The notes: generated by a model not told the origin, from the letters alone. A stretch of DNA of 37,884 bases from Oceanospirillum sp964342385 (GCA_964342385.1 CAYFGP010000059.1:1-37884); one strand, 5' to 3'. Numbered from the stretch's first letter, positions 22,002-31,060 are shown. Program-made: numbers and translations.

Positions 22002-23489
22002 TTAGGGGGCTTCTTTTAAAGTCACCGTAACAACCGCTTCTCGCTGCACCCACTTTGAACTCACTTCAACAATCAAGCCATCATCAGCGTATTGTTCATC
22101 TGATAACAAGTCGAATTTAGCCTGATCATTTATATCGACTAAGACAGTGTAAGTGCCGTCACCATTATCCGTCGCACCGGAGATATTGGTACCTGCAATT
22201 TTATTATCCAAGATGATGCTATCCACTTGAGGATAACCGGTTGCTGGTGTGATTGTTAAGGTTATGGGGTACTTGTAATCAAACGCCTCACCACCGTCTG
22301 TCCCCGCTCTCTCACAACCATCTCCAAATGGATCGCCACTGCCTTTTACAATAACGCCATTGGACGTTTTGATATTCTCAAAAGAGTAAATATCCTCTTC
22401 CACATCATCCCAGTTAGATGAGCTGTACCCCTCTAGACATAAGGAGTCCTCACCACTGCTACCATGCACTTCATTTTCGATATTCCCGACAATAACTAGA
22501 AAGTCATCACCATCACCCATATAGATCTTATTCTGCACATGATGTCCGACATAGACATAATCATCACCACTATCGGCATAGACTTCATCTTTTAAATGCT
22601 GAGTAATATACAGGTAGTCATCACCGCTCCCTAGATAAGCTTTACTCTGCATATGTTTACCAATAATGATCAAGTCATCGCCTGCTCCAGCATGGATTTC
22701 ATCTTTTAAGTGGCCGTGAGTTTTAAAGATATCATCACCAGCATCTAGATAGACCTTACTTTCGGAATTGCCCTTCACCTCAATCTGATCATCCCCAGAG
22801 CCAGCATAGAGCTCGCTTTTTAATAACTTATTGATATAGATCTGATCGTCGCCACTTTGCAAATTCAGAGGATTATCCAAATGGCCTGATTCATAAATCT
22901 TATCATCCCCAGAAGTACCGGAATCTCCCGTAGTATCCTCTGTTGGGTTCTCAATACCCGGCCAGTTTTCTGAGGGACCTGAAGGGTTAAGATCCTCTCG
23001 CGCACCAATATCGATATCGACTTCAGGTGGATCGGGGTCTTCTAGTGTACATTTGCCATAGATACAATCTGCCGCGCCTTCAGGATCGGTATATAAACGG
23101 TCTGGATAAACAACAGAGGATAACGTCATGGTTTGACTGCGGTTCAGGGTATCGGTCCAGGTGACACTCGCATTATGACGCTGAGCATCCGCAATACCGG
23201 CAAAGGTGCCAACAGTCCAAGCCACAGAGTATTGCGCATTGCTGCCTGTTTCCACGCCATTGCCTCCGGCAGCACTATCATGATCGATACGTAACTCTTC
23301 CACTTTATCCAATGCATGACTTAATGCTTGGATACGTGCCTTATTAGTGCCACCCTCATGCAGCAGGTCACCTTGAAACTTCGCCGTTGCCACAAGACCA
23401 ACAGACACCACTAACAACACCACCATAATCTCAATCAGCGTTAAACCCGCTTGAGATCTGAAGATGAGAGAAGAAGATAAAGTTTTCAT
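22002..23489 (-). CDS. pilV: PilV-like minor pilin enlarged by GDD repeats
   Basis: This 495-residue type IV prepilin has the cleavage site QAG|LTLIE, with Leu instead of the usual Phe at mature position 1 and Glu at +5, then a hydrophobic helix to about 36. The pilin-like part runs to about 150. A linker follows, then nine repeats of exactly 19 residues with G-[D/E]-D at 194, 213, 232, 251, 270, 289, 308, 327 and 346, a short Cys-containing link and a C-terminal beta-rich domain (about 405-495). Normal PilV is under 200 residues. The repeats look like a beta-solenoid with one acidic turn per coil, possibly Ca2+-binding. It starts three bases after the pilX stop and precedes thiO. The PilV name rests on the N-terminus and on membership of the minor pilin cluster. 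Confidence 0.75.
   Translation of the reverse strand: MKTLSSSLIFRSQAGLTLIEIMVVLLVVSVGLVATAKFQGDLLHEGGTNKARIQALSHALDKVEELRIDHDSAAGGNGVETGSNAQYSVAWTVGTFAGIADAQRHNASVTWTDTLNRSQTMTLSSVVYPDRLYTDPEGAADCIYGKCTLEDPDPPEVDIDIGAREDLNPSGPSENWPGIENPTEDTTGDSGTSGDDKIYESGHLDNPLNLQSGDDQIYINKLLKSELYAGSGDDQIEVKGNSESKVYLDAGDDIFKTHGHLKDEIHAGAGDDLIIIGKHMQSKAYLGSGDDYLYITQHLKDEVYADSGDDYVYVGHHVQNKIYMGDGDDFLVIVGNIENEVHGSSGEDSLCLEGYSSSNWDDVEEDIYSFENIKTSNGVIVKGSGDPFGDGCERAGTDGGEAFDYKYPITLTITPATGYPQVDSIILDNKIAGTNISGATDNGDGTYTVLVDINDQAKFDLLSDEQYADDGLIVEVSSKWVQREAVVTVTLKEAP
22401..22913 (-). repeat. Nine tandem 57-bp units coding 19-residue GDD repeats
   Basis: Every unit is 19 codons with no length variation. The consensus is about Y-x-G-S-G-D-D-x-I-x-I-x-x-H-x-x-x-K/E-x, and blocks such as HLKDEV and HHVQNK recur. 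The last unit has GED in place of GDD. Uniform spacing indicates strong structural constraint, as in a stacked beta-coil. Confidence 0.9.
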
Positions 23490-23492
23490 TTT

Positions 23493-24023
23493 TTACCAGT
23501 CCTGCCAGGAACCCGGTACACGGATATAACCGATTGATGTTGGAAAATTGCTCAGGTCTTCCAGTAGCAGCATCACCTGAGTGCGATCTAACTCATTATC
23601 ACTATTAGCAGAGGCCTGTGTGGCCATCTGAATCAACCACTGCTCACAATCATCATCGACAGTACCGGAATCAGGCGAGATACAGCGACGGCTATAGGAA
23701 ACAGTTAAAGTATAGCTGTCGACACCTGCGGTAATGCTGGAGTTCGGCGCATTGAGATCGTTAAAATTTTGACCGCCACCGTCTTCATCATTGGCATTCC
23801 AGGTATCAAAATCAGGCTGATTATCATTGAGCCAGGCCAGGCCGTACTCCAATGCCGCTTCTGAGGCATATGCCAGTTCCTTAGCACGGTATTCATTAGT
23901 TGCAATTTTCTGATCCGTTAACAGCGTCTTAGCGGTTAAAAAACTAACCGAGGTGATGGCAAACAACAGCATCACAGTAAAAGTCAAAGTGGCCAAGCCT
24001 TGTTGTCGACGGAGTAAAGGCAT
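23493..24023 (-). CDS. pilX: Minor pilin PilX
   Basis: This 176-residue protein begins MPLLRRQQGLATLTFTVMLL, a PilX-type N-terminus where the prepilin motif is G|LATLT without the usual Glu at +5. The helix continues through TAKTLLTDQKIATNEYRAKE, and the AYASEAALEYGLAWL segment is typical of PilX. AGGAT precedes the chosen ATG, and the longer frame upstream runs into pilW. It is part of the initiating minor-pilin complex of type IV pili. Confidence 0.82.
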   Translation of the reverse strand: MPLLRRQQGLATLTFTVMLLFAITSVSFLTAKTLLTDQKIATNEYRAKELAYASEAALEYGLAWLNDNQPDFDTWNANDEDGGGQNFNDLNAPNSSITAGVDSYTLTVSYSRRCISPDSGTVDDDCEQWLIQMATQASANSDNELDRTQVMLLLEDLSNFPTSIGYIRVPGSWQDW

Positions 24024-24033
24024 CTCAATTATC

Positions 24034-24831
24034 CTAAGGCACTGGCACGGTATATAAACGGTCATTACGAATCCGAACCCGTCCTGCTGCTGTGAGAGAG
24101 TATTCCCCAAGGGAGCCAGTGATACTGATAGCCAAATAACGAATCTCTAAACAATTCACACCAGGATCACAACTAGTATCGCCATTAGTCAGATCTCTCT
24201 GCTCTGGCCCAGCTTGCGTGGTACCGTTTTCATCGATATAACGCACATCAAAATCATCAATCGTGACTTCAGGATCCGTTAAATCTTCCCAGCGTCCCGT
24301 ACTACTGGTGCAATCAAATCCGGTATTAGCAATCGCCGCTCTGGATCGGCGCATCTCCAAAGCACCGTTATTTAAGCGAAAGCCAAACTGTTCAACATTA
24401 GCCGTATTTTCCGTCGCTGGATCGGCCAAAGTAGCACCGGGATTAGTACTGACGCCTATGCTGCCATCCCGATTCAGATCATAGCTATAGGCGACACAAG
24501 TACAGACATTACCAGTACAGGTTCCAGCCAAAGTCAGATTGTTAACCCCCTGCATAAAAGGGTTAGAGGTATAAGCACTGAAGTCATCCTGATCACTGAT
24601 TGCCGTAAAATCGACTTCATAACTACCCGCTCGCTTCAGCTCAGCCAACATCAGATCAAGGCTGGCTCTTAGATTATGATTTAACTGTGCCTGCTGATGA
24701 TTGTTATCTGCCTGCTCTACTCCTGAGACATAGATAGTACTGACAGCCATCGCCATCACACCTGACAACAGCACAGCAATCATCAGCTCTACCAGAGAGA
24801 AACCTTTTTGCTTTGTCTGTTCAGGATACAT
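24034..24831 (-). CDS. pilW: Minor pilin PilW
   Basis: This 265-residue prepilin has KG|FSLVELMIAVLLSGVMAM at its N-terminus, then the PilW-type region NHNLRASLDLMLAELKRAG and four or more Cys. The ATG at 24831 has GAGG seven bases upstream. A TTG further out would overlap fimU. It is one of the core minor pilins that prime pilus assembly. Confidence 0.85.
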   Translation of the reverse strand: MYPEQTKQKGFSLVELMIAVLLSGVMAMAVSTIYVSGVEQADNNHQQAQLNHNLRASLDLMLAELKRAGSYEVDFTAISDQDDFSAYTSNPFMQGVNNLTLAGTCTGNVCTCVAYSYDLNRDGSIGVSTNPGATLADPATENTANVEQFGFRLNNGALEMRRSRAAIANTGFDCTSSTGRWEDLTDPEVTIDDFDVRYIDENGTTQAGPEQRDLTNGDTSCDPGVNCLEIRYLAISITGSLGEYSLTAAGRVRIRNDRLYTVPVP

Positions 24832-24842
24832 AGTGCGACCTC

Positions 24843-25382
24843 TTAACAACTTGTCCAGCCGGCCATATTATTATTGTTATCACATAACCGGACACGCCCC
24901 AGCAAACTGACCGTGACATCAACGTTGTAGGCTCCATTCTCCAAAACAAAAGACCCTGAAGGGCCAGCGGTACCGCGTATGCCATCAAAATCAAAGTTAA
25001 AATCAACGATCATATCCATAGATACATCGCCATAATCGTCGCTGTTTAAAACTCGGCGCACATTCGCACCATTGATAGGCAAAACACAAGCATTGGCTAA
25101 GTCAGGATCGGTAACCGTACAGTCGCAGTTGTCATTTATGCTAATGCCAACACACCAGGTTGCCCCACCGCCACTCATCGTCATATCAACAAAAATATCC
25201 GCATTTCGTTTAATGGCCTCAGAACGGGCAAAAGAGAGCTCCTGCTTCAGGTTATTGGCAGCACTGCGAATATTTTCAATCACAATCTGCTCTTTAACAC
25301 TAGGCACAGCGATAGCCACAAGAATGGCAACAATCAGCAGCGTCAACAGCAACTCAATTAAGGTAAATCCCCGACTATACAC
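24843..25382 (-). CDS. fimU: Minor pilin FimU/FimT (GspH-type)
   Basis: This 179-residue prepilin has a very short leader, MYSRG|FTLIELLLTLLIVAILVA. The GspH/FimT hallmark follows: AANNLKQELSFARSEAIKRN, then a beta-rich head with paired Cys (NDNCDC, DNNNN...TSC). Translation starts at GTG (25380-25382) behind AGGAGG. It is first in the fimU-pilW-pilX-pilV-thiO transcript. FimU and FimT are close paralogues, and only one is present here. Confidence 0.82.
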   Translation of the reverse strand: MYSRGFTLIELLLTLLIVAILVAIAVPSVKEQIVIENIRSAANNLKQELSFARSEAIKRNADIFVDMTMSGGGATWCVGISINDNCDCTVTDPDLANACVLPINGANVRRVLNSDDYGDVSMDMIVDFNFDFDGIRGTAGPSGSFVLENGAYNVDVTVSLLGRVRLCDNNNNMAGWTSC

Positions 25383-25435
25383 AGATCCTCCTGTTGTTAG
25401 AGGGAGCTTTCGCCTAACATCTAATTAATACACTG

Positions 25436-25449
25436 CTTACAAGTGTAAG
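25436..25449. promoter_or_regulatory. Palindrome between divergent fimU and pilE
   Basis: CTTACA-AG-TGTAAG is an exact inverted repeat in the 101-bp gap between divergent minor pilin genes, overlapped by CACT...AGTG. A shared operator is plausible, but the regulator is unknown. Confidence 0.3.
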
Positions 25450-25483
25450 AGTCAGCCTGACAAGTTAGCAAATGGAGAACGCT

Positions 25484-25882
25484 ATGAGAGGGCAAGAAAC
25501 AGGCTTTACATTGATCGAACTTCTGATTGTAGTGGCTATTGTAGGTGTTCTGGCTGCTGTTGCTTATCCATCCTACAACGACTACATACTGGAAAGCCGT
25601 CGGGCCGATGCCTATACCGCTATTTTGAAGGTACAGCTGGCACAGGAAAACTGGCGAGTTTCTAACAGCACCTATTCCAATAGTGCTTCTGATATCGGAG
25701 TCGCTTCAACCTCAGAAGAAGGCTGGTATGAACTTAAGATTGAAGATGCTTCAGCGACAAACTACACAGTGACAGCAAAAACAGTGACAGGAAAAGAGCA
25801 AGCCGGTGACACCGGATGTACCAGCATCGTAATGACGGTAACAGCCAGCGGTGAAGCTAAGACCCCTGCCGCCTGCTGGTAA
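25484..25882 (+). CDS. pilE: Minor pilin PilE
   Basis: This 132-residue prepilin reads MRGQETG|FTLIELLIVVAIVGVLAAVAYPSY, followed by NDYILESRRADAYTAILKVQ and a C-terminal pair of Cys (GCTS...AACW). All of this is typical of PilE/ComP-type pilins. GGAG lies six bases upstream of the ATG at 25484, whereas the in-frame ATG at 25472 has no such site. It faces away from the other minor pilin genes. In P. aeruginosa it lies at the end of a single fimU-pilE operon. Confidence 0.85.
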   Translation: MRGQETGFTLIELLIVVAIVGVLAAVAYPSYNDYILESRRADAYTAILKVQLAQENWRVSNSTYSNSASDIGVASTSEEGWYELKIEDASATNYTVTAKTVTGKEQAGDTGCTSIVMTVTASGEAKTPAACW

Positions 25883-25900
25883 TTTATAGCAAGAAGAAAC

Positions 25901-25927
25901 AAAAAAGACGCACAAGGCGTCTTTTTT
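25901..25927. terminator. Bidirectional terminator between pilE and ispH
   Basis: AAAAAAGACGC-ACAAG-GCGTCTTTTTT gives a short perfect stem with A/T tracts on both sides between convergent pilE and ispH. Confidence 0.88.
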
Positions 25928-25954
25928 GAGTATCAGGGATTAAGCAGTTAAAGC

Positions 25955-26920
25955 CTACTCCACTTCTGTCAGTCTTAGCTCTTTTGGTATCGAGAAGACA
26001 ATATTCTCTTCTCGGCCAGAAAGCTCACGGGGCGCATTCGCACCCAGCTGTTTTAAGCGTTCGATTACCTGCTCAACCAGTACCGCTGGTGCGGAAGCAC
26101 CTGCAGTGATACCAATTTGACCAACACTCTCCAACCACTGCGTTTGAATCTCTTCGGCATTATCAATCAGATAAGCCTGAGTACCGATACGCTCGGACAG
26201 TTCACGCAGACGATTCGAGTTGGAACTATTGGGTGAACCAACTACCAGAACCAGATCCACTTCTTCAGCCAGCTGCTTCACCGCATCCTGACGGTTTTGC
26301 GTGGCGTAGCAGATATCGTCTTTTTTCGGGCCTTCGATCAGCGGGAACTTGACACGCAGAGCATCAATCACCCGTGCGGTATCATCCATCGACAGTGTGG
26401 TCTGAGTCACATATGCCAGCTTGCTGGAATCTTTCACTTCCAGCGCCGTCACATCCGCCTCATCTTCCACTAGATAGATCGCACCACCGTTAGAGGTATC
26501 GTAACGACCCATGGTGCCTTCCACTTCAGGGTGCCCAGCATGACCGATCAGCACACACTCCTGACCTTTTTTGCTGTATCTCAGCACTTCCAGATGCACC
26601 TTGGTCACCAGAGGGCAGGTAGCATCAAAGACCTTCAGACCACGACGATCCGCTTCATCCTGTACCGCTTTAGACACACCATGAGCACTAAAGATCACAA
26701 TGGTATCGTCTGGGACTTCGTGTAGCTCATCCACAAATACCGCACCACGGTTACGCAGATCATTGACCACAAACTTGTTATGCACCACTTCATGACGCAC
26801 ATAGATAGGTGGTTCAAACATTTCCAGCGCACGGTTAACGATCTCAATCGCACGATCAACCCCGGCACAAAAACCTCTGGGGTTGGCCAGCAGAATCTGC
26901 ATGCCTTGTTCACTTGTCAT
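25955..26920 (-). CDS. ispH: 4-hydroxy-3-methylbut-2-enyl diphosphate reductase IspH
   Basis: This is the [4Fe-4S] enzyme that makes IPP and DMAPP in the last step of the MEP pathway. The three cluster Cys are visible in ANPRGFCAGV, DATCPLVTKVH and DDICYATQNRQ. HEVVHNK and GSPNSSNSNRL are also typical. The length is 321 residues from MTSEQG. An internal Met six residues on gives MQILLANPRG, the E. coli start, so the exact start is open. It lies 13 bases after fkpB. Confidence 0.96.
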   Translation of the reverse strand: MTSEQGMQILLANPRGFCAGVDRAIEIVNRALEMFEPPIYVRHEVVHNKFVVNDLRNRGAVFVDELHEVPDDTIVIFSAHGVSKAVQDEADRRGLKVFDATCPLVTKVHLEVLRYSKKGQECVLIGHAGHPEVEGTMGRYDTSNGGAIYLVEDEADVTALEVKDSSKLAYVTQTTLSMDDTARVIDALRVKFPLIEGPKKDDICYATQNRQDAVKQLAEEVDLVLVVGSPNSSNSNRLRELSERIGTQAYLIDNAEEIQTQWLESVGQIGITAGASAPAVLVEQVIERLKQLGANAPRELSGREENIVFSIPKELRLTEVE

Positions 26921-26933
26921 CAGGCGATCCCGC

Positions 26934-27392
26934 TTATTCCGCAGTGGCTTCTTCCGGCGCATCAGCTACCGAAATCACTTCTACGTCAAACGTCAGAGTA
27001 CGACCGGCCAGTGGATGGTTGAAATCCACCTGTACGGTTCTATCGTCAAATCCTGCGATAACACCCGGCAGTTCACCGTTGGCTTTATCGGCGAAGTTGA
27101 TCATCAGACCTTCTTCCAGCTCCATATCACCAAACTGAGCACGGGCAATCGCTTGCACATTGCTTGGGTTATGCTGACCAAAGGCTTTTTCTGGCTCAAC
27201 GGTGAAGCTTTGTTTGCTGCCTGCGCTCAGGCCGTGCAGCAGCTGTTCAAAGTTTTCAGGCAGGTTGCCATCACCAACAGCAAAGGTAGCCGGGGTTTTA
27301 TCAAAGGTGCTGTCGACTACAGCGCCATCTTCCAGTTTCAGGGCAAAATGCAAAGTGACCTGAGTCCCTTGACCAATCTGTTGTTCACTCAT
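26934..27392 (-). CDS. fkpB: FKBP-type peptidyl-prolyl isomerase FkpB (SlpA)
   Basis: This 152-residue SlyD-like FKBP begins MSEQQIGQG, with GGAAGG at a proper distance. The FKBP part has LEDGAVVDSTFDKTP and GLSAGSKQSF, with the inserted IF domain between (PEKAFGQHNPSNV). DFNHPLAGRTLTFDVEV is the conserved end. It sits between lspA and ispH as in E. coli and Pseudomonas. Confidence 0.94.
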   Translation of the reverse strand: MSEQQIGQGTQVTLHFALKLEDGAVVDSTFDKTPATFAVGDGNLPENFEQLLHGLSAGSKQSFTVEPEKAFGQHNPSNVQAIARAQFGDMELEEGLMINFADKANGELPGVIAGFDDRTVQVDFNHPLAGRTLTFDVEVISVADAPEEATAE

Positions 27393-27498
27393 CTTCACGA
27401 CCTTCCACATTTGTGGGTTATACAAAATTTGGCAGTTTATTGGGGGCTTTCAAACTGCGAGCTATACGTAATAGAAAATACGTTACAGCGATAAAACG

Positions 27499-28095
27499 TC
27501 AGGATTTTTTACCATCTGGGTTGCGAATCATATCGACAATTAGCATACCTGCGCCCAGAGTAATGGCGCTATCCGCTAGGTTAAATGCCGGGAAGTAGTT
27601 GTTTTCCCAGTGGAAAAACAGAAAATCCACCACATACCCCAACAAGACACGATCATGCAGATTACCCAGCGCACCGCCTAACACCAGGGCTAACGCCACC
27701 GCCAACCAGGTTTCATTGGCTTTTAAGCGTTTTAACCACACCAGCAAGACACCACTCACCACCACAGCAATCAGGGCAAAAAACCAGCGTTGCCAGCCGG
27801 ATTCATTGGCCAAAAAGCTAAACGCTGCACCCTTATTGTGCAGTAGAGTTAGGTCAAAAATCGGTAGCACTTCCAACAGTTCACCGTAGCGGAAGGTATT
27901 GGATACCCAGGCCTTAGTGGCCAGATCCAAGACAATCACCACCAGCGATAACCACAGCCACTTTAATTGGCCCCATTTACTCACCTTGGGTGCATCAATC
28001 AAAGACGTCTGCTGTTGGTAGCTCCCAGACAGAGACGGGCCAGCATTCGCTGACCCGTTAAACTCTTCGTCCCTGTGTGTATCTTTGCGTGTCAT
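27499..28095 (-). CDS. lspA: Lipoprotein signal peptidase II
   Basis: This 198-residue aspartyl peptidase cleaves prolipoproteins in the inner membrane. Four membrane segments follow a hydrophilic N-terminal extension of about 40 residues that E. coli LspA (164 residues) lacks. The catalytic Asp residues are in GYVVDF and FNLADSAITLG. LLHNKGAAFSFL and GGALGNLHDRV are family motifs. No internal ATG offers a shorter start, although GTG at the KVSKWG position is possible. Upstream is a long hairpin at 28137-28170. Confidence 0.94.
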   Translation of the reverse strand: MTRKDTHRDEEFNGSANAGPSLSGSYQQQTSLIDAPKVSKWGQLKWLWLSLVVIVLDLATKAWVSNTFRYGELLEVLPIFDLTLLHNKGAAFSFLANESGWQRWFFALIAVVVSGVLLVWLKRLKANETWLAVALALVLGGALGNLHDRVLLGYVVDFLFFHWENNYFPAFNLADSAITLGAGMLIVDMIRNPDGKKS

Positions 28096-28136
28096 AGTTA
28101 ACCGCTTTGCATTCCGCTTAGTAGATAATCTCAGTT

Positions 28137-28170
28137 GCCTGCTCAGTATTATTTCAAATACTGAGCAGGC
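28137..28170. promoter_or_regulatory. Perfect 14-bp hairpin between ileS and lspA
   Basis: GCCTGCTCAGTATT and AATACTGAGCAGGC are exact complements with a 6-base loop ATTTCA. It lies 42 bases upstream of lspA and 83 after the ileS stop. No T-tract follows on either strand, so it is not a normal terminator. It may be an mRNA processing or stability element, or an attenuating structure in the ileS-lspA transcript. Confidence 0.6.
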
Positions 28171-28252
28171 GGATCTAATCCGTCGATTCGACCAGCAGTC
28201 GCTATAAAATAAGCCAGCTGCCAGCCGAATGATGTGTTTCTAGCGCAAAGGC

Positions 28253-31060
28253 TTAAGCAAACTGACGTTGCTCGCCTTCGCCATCTTCCAGATTAGACAC
28301 ACAGCGACCACAAAGTTCAGGATGGTCCGTATTCTGGCCCACATCTTCACGATGGTGCCAGCAACGACCACACTTAGCGTGCTCAGCAGCTTTAACCGCC
28401 ACTTTCAGACCGTCCAGTTCAGTGTCTGCGGCATCAGCAGCATCGGCCAGCGGTTTGATCTGTGCATCAGAGGTCAGCAGTACAAAGCGCAGCTCGTCAC
28501 CCAGACGACCGATCAGCTGTTGGAGCTCATCATCCGCATACAGGGTCACTTCCGTGGACAGAGAACCTTTCACCTTACCGTCTTTACGCGCGTCTTCCAG
28601 AGCCTTGTTTACGGCCTCCTTCACACTCATTACGCGATTCCAGTAGTCTCGGTTCATCTCACCGCTGTCCCGCATCTCGAACAGGCCGTCATACCAGGTC
28701 GACAGGAAGACCGATTCGCCACGCTCACCCGGGATATTTTCGTAGATCTCTTCCGCGGTGAAAGCAGTAATAGGCGCGATCCAACGTACCAGCGCTTCTG
28801 CGATATGGTACAGCGCAGTCTGACAAGAACGACGGGGCAGGCTGTTTTCCTGCGTGGTGTACTGACGATCTTTGATAATATCCAGATAGAAGCCACCCAG
28901 ATCCTGGGCACAGAAGTTATGTACCTTCTGGTAAACGCTCAGGAAGTGATATTCCTCATAGGCAGACAGCAGCTCATTTTGCAGTTGCAGGGAACGATCT
29001 ACCGCCCACTGATCCAGAGACAGCATCTCTTCCGGTTTCACCATATCGGTTTCAGGATTGAAGCCGTTCAGGTTTGCCAGCAGGAAACGTGCGGTGTTAC
29101 GGATACGACGATAAGAGTCTGCTGTACGTTGCAGAATCTGCTTGGATACTGCCATCTCACCGGAGTAATCGGTTGCTGCAACCCACAGACGCAGAATATC
29201 CGCCCCCAGAGAGTCGGTCACTTCCTGTGGCGCGATCACATTACCCAGGGACTTGGACATTTTGTAGCCCTTCTCGTCCACGGTAAAGCCGTGCGTCAGC
29301 ACCTGTTTGTACGGCGCACAACCATTGATCGCAATAGAAGTCTTCAGCGAGGACTGGAACCAGCCACGATGCTGATCCGAACCTTCCAGATACAGATCCG
29401 CTGGGAAGGTCAGCTCATCACGAGGACGCAGTACCGAGTGATGGGTCACACCGGAATCGAACCATACGTCCAGAGTATCAGTGACCTTGGTGTACTGATC
29501 CGCTTCATCACCCAGCAGCTCAGCGGCATCCAGCTCAAACCAGGCATCCATACCTTTTTCTTCGATACGCTGCGCTACCTGTTCAAACAGCTCATTCGTA
29601 CGCGGATGCAGCTCTTCGGTCTCTTTATGGATAAACAGCGTGATCGGCACACCCCAGGTACGCTGACGGGAGACACACCAGTCCGGGCTCTGCTCAACCA
29701 TCGCCTCGATACGGTTCTGGCCCCAACCTGGGAACCATTGCACACCCTTGATCGCTTCCAGCGCGTCTTTTTTCAGGCCTTTCTCTTCCATCGAGATAAA
29801 CCACTGTGGTGTTGCACGATAGATCAGAGGTGTTTTGGTACGCCAGCAGTGTGGGTAGCTGTGCTCAAACGCTTTGTGATGCACCAGTTTGCCTTCACGC
29901 TGTAGAGCATCCATCACTGGCTCATCAACTTTATAGACATGCATACCGGCAAATTCACCGGCCGCATCGGTATAAACACCGTTGGCTTGTACCAGGTTGA
30001 TGGTACCCAGACCGTATTTCTGACCCACCAGGAAATCGTCCATACCGTGATCCGGTGCGGTGTGTACTGCACCTGTACCCGCATCAGTAGTCACGTGATC
30101 ACCCAGAATCACAGGCACCTGCTTATCGAAGAATGGGTGTTTCAGCAGCAGGTTTTCCAGTGCTTGACCGGAAGCGGTCGCCAGCACTTCAAATTTATCT
30201 TCACCCCAGCGCGCCATGATGTCATCCACCATGGAAGCTGCCAGTACCAGACGCTGATCACGCAGCTGTACCAAGGCGTAATCCAGATCCGCATTCAGCG
30301 ACACCGCTTGGTTAACCGGCAGCGTCCAGGCAGTGGTGGTCCAGATCACAACAGAGACATTACCTTCGCCTGCAGGATTACCAAACAGTTCCAGCGTCTT
30401 GGCTTGATCGATAAAGGTAAAGGCTACGTCCAGTGCGATAGAGGTCTTGTCCTGATACTCTACTTCGGCTTCTGCCAGAGCAGACTGACCCACCACACTC
30501 CAGTAAACCGGCTTATAACCTTTTACCAGGTGACCATTTTCTTGAATACGACCCAGAGCACGGACAATATTGGCCTCGGTATCGAAGTTCATGGTCAGGT
30601 AAGGTTTTTCCCAATCACCGTGCACACCCAGACGGATAAAGTCGGCTTTCTGACCATTCACCTGTTTTGTTGCATACTCACGACACTTCTGACGGAACTC
30701 ACTGAACGGCACCTTGTCACCGGCACGACCGATCATGGTCTCTACCTTGTGCTCAATCGGCAGACCGTGGCAGTCCCAACCCGGTACGTATGGCGCATCA
30801 AAACCAGCCAGCGTACGGGATTTCACAATCATATCTTTCAGAATTTTGTTAACGGCGTGACCAATATGGATGTTTCCGTTGGCGTACGGAGGACCATCAT
30901 GCAGAACAAATTTCGGACGACCTTCACCCGCCTTACGCATCTTGTCGTACAGACCAATCTCATCCCAACGAGCAAGACGATCAGGTTCGCGCTTAGGCAG
31001 GTTGCCGCGCATGGGAAAATCAGTTTCTGGAAGATTGAGAGTGTTTTTGTAATCGCTCAT
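28253..31060 (-). CDS. ileS: Isoleucyl-tRNA synthetase
   Basis: This 935-residue class I synthetase charges tRNA-Ile (E. coli 938 residues). HIGH is seen in GNIHIGHAVNK and KMSKS in EKGYKMSKSLGNV. The editing domain has the expected TTAWTLP motif. The C-terminal zinc finger (CGRCWHHRE...CGRC) is of the bacterial type. The Shine-Dalgarno sequence is weak (GAGCC directly before ATG). Genes ribF-ileS-lspA-fkpB-ispH follow the conserved order. Confidence 0.97.
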   Translation of the reverse strand: MSDYKNTLNLPETDFPMRGNLPKREPDRLARWDEIGLYDKMRKAGEGRPKFVLHDGPPYANGNIHIGHAVNKILKDMIVKSRTLAGFDAPYVPGWDCHGLPIEHKVETMIGRAGDKVPFSEFRQKCREYATKQVNGQKADFIRLGVHGDWEKPYLTMNFDTEANIVRALGRIQENGHLVKGYKPVYWSVVGQSALAEAEVEYQDKTSIALDVAFTFIDQAKTLELFGNPAGEGNVSVVIWTTTAWTLPVNQAVSLNADLDYALVQLRDQRLVLAASMVDDIMARWGEDKFEVLATASGQALENLLLKHPFFDKQVPVILGDHVTTDAGTGAVHTAPDHGMDDFLVGQKYGLGTINLVQANGVYTDAAGEFAGMHVYKVDEPVMDALQREGKLVHHKAFEHSYPHCWRTKTPLIYRATPQWFISMEEKGLKKDALEAIKGVQWFPGWGQNRIEAMVEQSPDWCVSRQRTWGVPITLFIHKETEELHPRTNELFEQVAQRIEEKGMDAWFELDAAELLGDEADQYTKVTDTLDVWFDSGVTHHSVLRPRDELTFPADLYLEGSDQHRGWFQSSLKTSIAINGCAPYKQVLTHGFTVDEKGYKMSKSLGNVIAPQEVTDSLGADILRLWVAATDYSGEMAVSKQILQRTADSYRRIRNTARFLLANLNGFNPETDMVKPEEMLSLDQWAVDRSLQLQNELLSAYEEYHFLSVYQKVHNFCAQDLGGFYLDIIKDRQYTTQENSLPRRSCQTALYHIAEALVRWIAPITAFTAEEIYENIPGERGESVFLSTWYDGLFEMRDSGEMNRDYWNRVMSVKEAVNKALEDARKDGKVKGSLSTEVTLYADDELQQLIGRLGDELRFVLLTSDAQIKPLADAADAADTELDGLKVAVKAAEHAKCGRCWHHREDVGQNTDHPELCGRCVSNLEDGEGEQRQFA

